A stretch of DNA of 8,699 nucleotides from assembly GCA_013330355.1 (NCBI GenBank), contig DUIM01000006.1:1-8699 (forward strand). The letters are read 5' to 3'. This stretch comes from Methanosarcinales archaeon (GTDB lineage Archaea > Halobacteriota > Methanosarcinia > Methanosarcinales > Methanocomedenaceae). The notes under the pieces were generated by a model that was not told the origin of the DNA, ran no database searches, and saw only the letters and a program-made list of their open reading frames with translations. The position numbers and the translations under genes are program-made. This document shows positions 7,036 through 8,699 of this stretch, piece after piece (within the stretch, counting starts at the first letter, position 1; each line of letters begins with the position of its first letter).

Positions 7036-7053
7036 GGATGTGTGCATACATCC
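7036..7053. repeat. Near-perfect 18-bp palindrome upstream of hpt
   Basis: GGATGT (7036-7041) and ACATCC (7048-7053) are inverted copies; the centre GTGCAT also pairs apart from one G-T position. It lies 57-74 nt before the hpt ATG and could be an operator or a leader hairpin. There is no T-run next to it, so a terminator is unlikely. Between 6980 and 7030 nothing else is supported. Confidence 0.35.
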
Positions 7054-7108
7054 GGGCACGGGATTTTGAGAACAGGAAACTTATCAAAATCGAATAGGAA
7101 AAGATGTT

Positions 7109-7210
7109 TTACCGTCTGTATTTCCAGACAACTTCTCCTTTGCCAGTAATGTGGTCTGACATGGCAGCCTCAAGCTGGAATTTGTTGGCACCGCTTTTTA
7201 AGCTAAGAGC
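7109..7210 (-). other. Possible gene fragment or micro-ORF
   Basis: On the minus strand a 33-codon stretch is open between TAA at 7211-7213 and TAA at 7109-7111. It reads protein-like (for example KFQLEAAMSDHITGKG, then EVVWKYRR at the end). An ATG at 7160-7162 would give a 17-aa peptide; no ATG, GTG or TTG precedes it in the longer open frame. I do not recognise it. It may be the tail of a decayed gene or chance. Confidence 0.2.
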
Positions 7211-7213
7211 TTA
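7199..7213. repeat. Inverted repeat TAAGCT-AAG-AGCTTA
   Basis: Perfect 6-3-6 palindrome in the hpt-distal intergenic region, at the upstream edge of the possible fragment. Role unknown. Confidence 0.3.
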
Positions 7214-7230
7214 CATCTTTATCACTATAT

Positions 7231-7303
7231 TGATATATTTTGTACCAGACTATATCAGTATAATGCTATAAATTACCATGAATTATATCATCATACTGAT
7301 ATA
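7231..7303. repeat. Cluster of four TGATATA/TATATCA heptamers
   Basis: TGATATA at 7231-7237, TATATCA at 7251-7257, TATATCA at 7284-7290 and TGATATA at 7297-7303. The last two form an inverted repeat with a 6-bp spacer; TATATCAGTAT at 7251-7261 is the exact reverse complement of 7293-7303; 7227-7240 and 7293-7306 agree at 13 of 14 positions. This could be an operator array. The AT-rich background raises the chance rate, and the heptamers themselves resemble TATA boxes. Confidence 0.4.
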
Positions 7304-7329
7304 TTTAAGTGTGCCCTTTAATGATGAAA

Positions 7330-7345
7330 ATTCCATCTATGGAAT
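7330..7345 (-). terminator. Candidate terminator after the interrupted small gene
   Basis: A 7-2-7 inverted repeat (ATTCCAT-AG-ATGGAAT on the minus strand) followed by TTT, beginning 24 nt after the TAG at 7370-7372. In RNA the stem would be about 6 bp with a 4-nt loop. Short T-runs commonly terminate archaeal transcription. Confidence 0.35.
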
Positions 7346-7369
7346 AGTAAGGCATGGATGCCCCACATT

Positions 7370-7576
7370 CTATGGCGTCTTCACACCGATGGTCTCCTTT
7401 GCATGCTCCCCATTCCCTCCCCAAACCAGTTCAATCATGTTCTTATCCATGCAGTCAGTATTGCCGGATGCCAGGAACTGGGCCAGCACTGAGATGATGA
7501 TTGTTGTCACTGCTTATGCTATGATAATCCCATTTGAAACGGTCTTTATGTGATCCTTTTTCTGCTTGCTGGGCAT
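7370..7576 (-). pseudogene. Small membrane-protein gene with an in-frame TAA
   Basis: A 68-codon frame from ATG 7574-7576 to TAG 7370-7372 reads as a plausible small membrane protein: a Lys-rich start (MPSKQKKDHIKTVSNG), a hydrophobic segment GIIIA-stop-AVTTIIISVLAQFLA around 16-36, and a soluble tail including IELVWGGNGEHAKETIG at 48-64. Codon 21 (7514-7516) is TAA; one substitution (for example to TAC or TAT) would restore the frame. Codon third positions look like real coding. A TATA-like TTATATAA sits at 7633-7640 and a hairpin-T candidate follows the TAG. I do not know the family. Alternatives: a short 20-aa peptide plus remnant, a sequencing error, or a non-coding stretch. The opposite-strand open frame across this region looks like a shadow. 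Confidence 0.45.
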
Positions 7577-7632
7577 TTTTCATTATGTTTGAGATTATGT
7601 TCGAAAATATTTCCAGCAACAAATGTCATAAA

Positions 7633-7640
7633 TTATATAA
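7633..7640 (-). promoter_or_regulatory. TATA-like box for the interrupted small gene
   Basis: TTATATAA, itself palindromic, about 57-64 nt upstream of the ATG at 7576 on the minus strand, predicting a start near 7612 and a leader of about 36 nt. No Shine-Dalgarno site is visible. Because it is symmetric it could also serve the plus strand. Confidence 0.3.
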
Positions 7641-7756
7641 TCGTAATAATAATTCCTATATTATATACTAACCATTAGATATAATATGTGGACATTATGT
7701 ATTATTTGTTATTAAACCAGTATGCCTCGAAAGTGTTAAATAATGTATTCTGTCTT

Positions 7757-7764
7757 TTTATATT
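7757..7764 (+). promoter_or_regulatory. Possible TATA-like box of the nicotianamine synthase gene
   Basis: TTTATATT on the plus strand, predicting a start near 7786-7790. The leader to ATG 7882 would be about 95 nt and include AGGTGA at 7791-7796, which precedes a 9-codon TTG-initiated frame (7800-7829, including its TAA stop). Another AT-rich candidate lies at 7658-7669. The region 7580-7881 holds no other gene I can support. Confidence 0.25.
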
Positions 7765-7837
7765 GTGTTGATTTGAAAGTTCTGACATTCAGGTGAATTT
7801 TGATAACATCCGAAAAAATGGTGTATTAATTACATCC

Positions 7838-7855
7838 TGTCGATGGGTTGTCGAT
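7838..7855 (+). repeat. Direct repeat TGTCGAT, 11-bp period
   Basis: TGTCGAT at 7838-7844 and at 7849-7855, one helical turn apart, just before the nicotianamine synthase gene. It could be a regulator site, or part of the coding sequence if ATG 7843 is the true start. Weak. Confidence 0.2.
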
Positions 7856-7881
7856 TTACCAAATCCTATTTGGCTGTGATA

Positions 7882-8699
7882 ATGATGAGTTCAATACAGA
7901 TATACAAACCAACCAGTTCTGTTTACGGTACAGACATATATGGAAAGCATATTTCCGGTCTGAGCTATAGTACTGGAGATTTCGCAGAAAACATAATTGA
8001 AGACATCTTTGAGATATCTTCATCAATCAGGGATCTAACGGATGAAGACATCCTCCGGGACCCTTCAAATCATCTTAGAACCATTTTTCAAAGACTGGAT
8101 CATTTGATAGCACTAGATATATATGATCAATCTGCAGAAGCTATCCTCTATGATTCTGAATTTAATTTAGCATTTGACACTATTGCCAGATTCAGAAGCT
8201 TATATACTGCAAAATTGGAAATTGAACATGCACATTCCATACTGGAAAGTAGAGACCCCTGGGAAATGCTTACAAATTTCAATTATATCTCTAATTATCT
8301 CAAATTGTCACTAACCGAATTTCAGGGTGCCGGGCTCAAACGCGGTGATAGTGTTGTATTTCTCGGAAGCGGACCGTTGCCTTTGACTCTTATGGTTCTC
8401 TGCCATTGGTATGGACTTAAAGGAATCGGGATTGAAAAGGAACCTGATAGAGCAGAACTATCAAGAAAAGTGCTGGAAAAACTTGGGCTTTCTGGTCAGA
8501 TTGAAATAATTAACGGTGATCATTTAACATTGCCTTTGGAAACCAAATCCGAGCTAATCATGATAGCTGCTCAAGCTGAACCTAAAAAAGAGATATTTAA
8601 TCATCTGGCAAATGTGCTTCCTGCAGGGACCAAACTATCCTACCGCATCTATGAAAAGGGATTAAGAAGGTTGTTAGACACATTTTATTTATTTGAATT
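7882..8699 (+). CDS. Nicotianamine synthase family protein, 3' end outside window
   Basis: Rossmann-fold enzyme family that joins aminocarboxypropyl groups from S-adenosylmethionine to make nicotianamine-type metal chelators; the characterised archaeal member from Methanothermobacter makes thermonicotianamine. 272 residues are present with no stop; the family is about 265-300 residues in archaea, so little is missing. Evidence: the hallmark VVFLGSGPLPLT at 158-169, GIGIEKEPDR at 181-190, INGDH at 210-214 and LSYRIYEKGL at 252-261, with a helical N-terminal domain before them. Start: ATG 7882 is immediately followed by another ATG at 7885; an in-frame ATG at 7843 would add 13 residues. None has a well-placed Shine-Dalgarno site, so the start is uncertain. 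Codon use leans to A/T-ending codons more than in the chaperone, hpt or dph2 genes, suggesting later arrival. Product and transporter partners cannot be seen here. Confidence 0.88.
   Translation, partial: MMSSIQIYKPTSSVYGTDIYGKHISGLSYSTGDFAENIIEDIFEISSSIRDLTDEDILRDPSNHLRTIFQRLDHLIALDIYDQSAEAILYDSEFNLAFDTIARFRSLYTAKLEIEHAHSILESRDPWEMLTNFNYISNYLKLSLTEFQGAGLKRGDSVVFLGSGPLPLTLMVLCHWYGLKGIGIEKEPDRAELSRKVLEKLGLSGQIEIINGDHLTLPLETKSELIMIAAQAEPKKEIFNHLANVLPAGTKLSYRIYEKGLRRLLDTFYLFE

Noticed and set aside
7278..7553. Plus-strand 91-codon open frame
   Set aside because: It begins within the heptamer array without a ribosome site, and its composition looks like the complement of the minus-strand small membrane-protein frame, which reads more like a real protein.
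7462..7583. Minus-strand frame starting at ATG 7581-7583 (41 aa)
   Set aside because: Overlaps the interrupted small gene in another frame, is rich in His, Ser and Asn with no domain features, and stops midway; less convincing than the 68-codon frame.
7800..7829. Nine-codon TTG-initiated frame after AGGTGA, as a regulatory leader peptide
   Set aside because: The ribosome-like site and frame are short enough to arise by chance, and the codons show no obvious sensing signal.
7580..7881. Possible CRISPR, tRNA or attachment site in the AT-rich region
   Set aside because: No regularly spaced repeats, cloverleaf, or integrase gene could be seen.

Overview
This window looks like a chromosomal segment of a euryarchaeon, most likely a relative of the Methanosarcinales (methanogen or ANME-2-like methane oxidiser). 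The reasons are a group II chaperonin (thermosome), a diphthamide enzyme Dph2, an archaeal-type Hpt, a SAMP2-like ubiquitin-fold protein, archaeal TATA-like promoters and strong Shine-Dalgarno sites, together with a DnaK/GrpE system that only some archaea have. Four of the eight intact, complete genes end in TAG, which argues against a lineage that decodes UAG as pyrrolysine. The assignment is inference from family distribution, not from a marker gene.

Left part (1-3703, all minus strand): a protein-folding cluster read right to left, thermosome, then grpE, then dnaK (cut by the left edge after 457 codons). Gaps are 54 and 41 nt and each gene has a clear Shine-Dalgarno site. A TATA-like box near 3781-3787 with a CACTT-GT-AAGTG palindrome just downstream probably drives the cluster.

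Middle (4005-5006, plus strand): divergent from the chaperones is a pair encoding a GerW/YtfJ-family protein (TTG start) and a DUF2953 (YtfI-like) membrane-anchored protein. The same two families sit side by side in Bacillus. The second gene stops immediately before the stop of the next, convergent gene.

Right of centre (5007-6979, minus strand): hpt (purine salvage), dph2 (EF-2 diphthamide), a 46-aa highly charged unknown protein, and a SAMP2-like ubiquitin-fold sulfur carrier/modifier starting at TTG. The last two are only 6 nt apart and probably translationally coupled.

6980-7881 is a roughly 900-base stretch without an intact gene. It holds a near-perfect palindrome upstream of hpt, a 33-residue open stretch that may be a gene fragment, four copies of the heptamer TGATATA/TATATCA within 73 bp, and what appears to be a small membrane-protein gene interrupted by one in-frame TAA, with its own TATA-like box and a hairpin-T terminator candidate.

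Right end (7882-8699, plus strand): a nicotianamine synthase-family gene with the hallmark GSGPLPLT motif, running off the window close to its expected end. It is visibly richer in A/T-ending codons than the rest, which suggests a different history. No CRISPR array, tRNA, rRNA, insertion sequence or integrase was seen.
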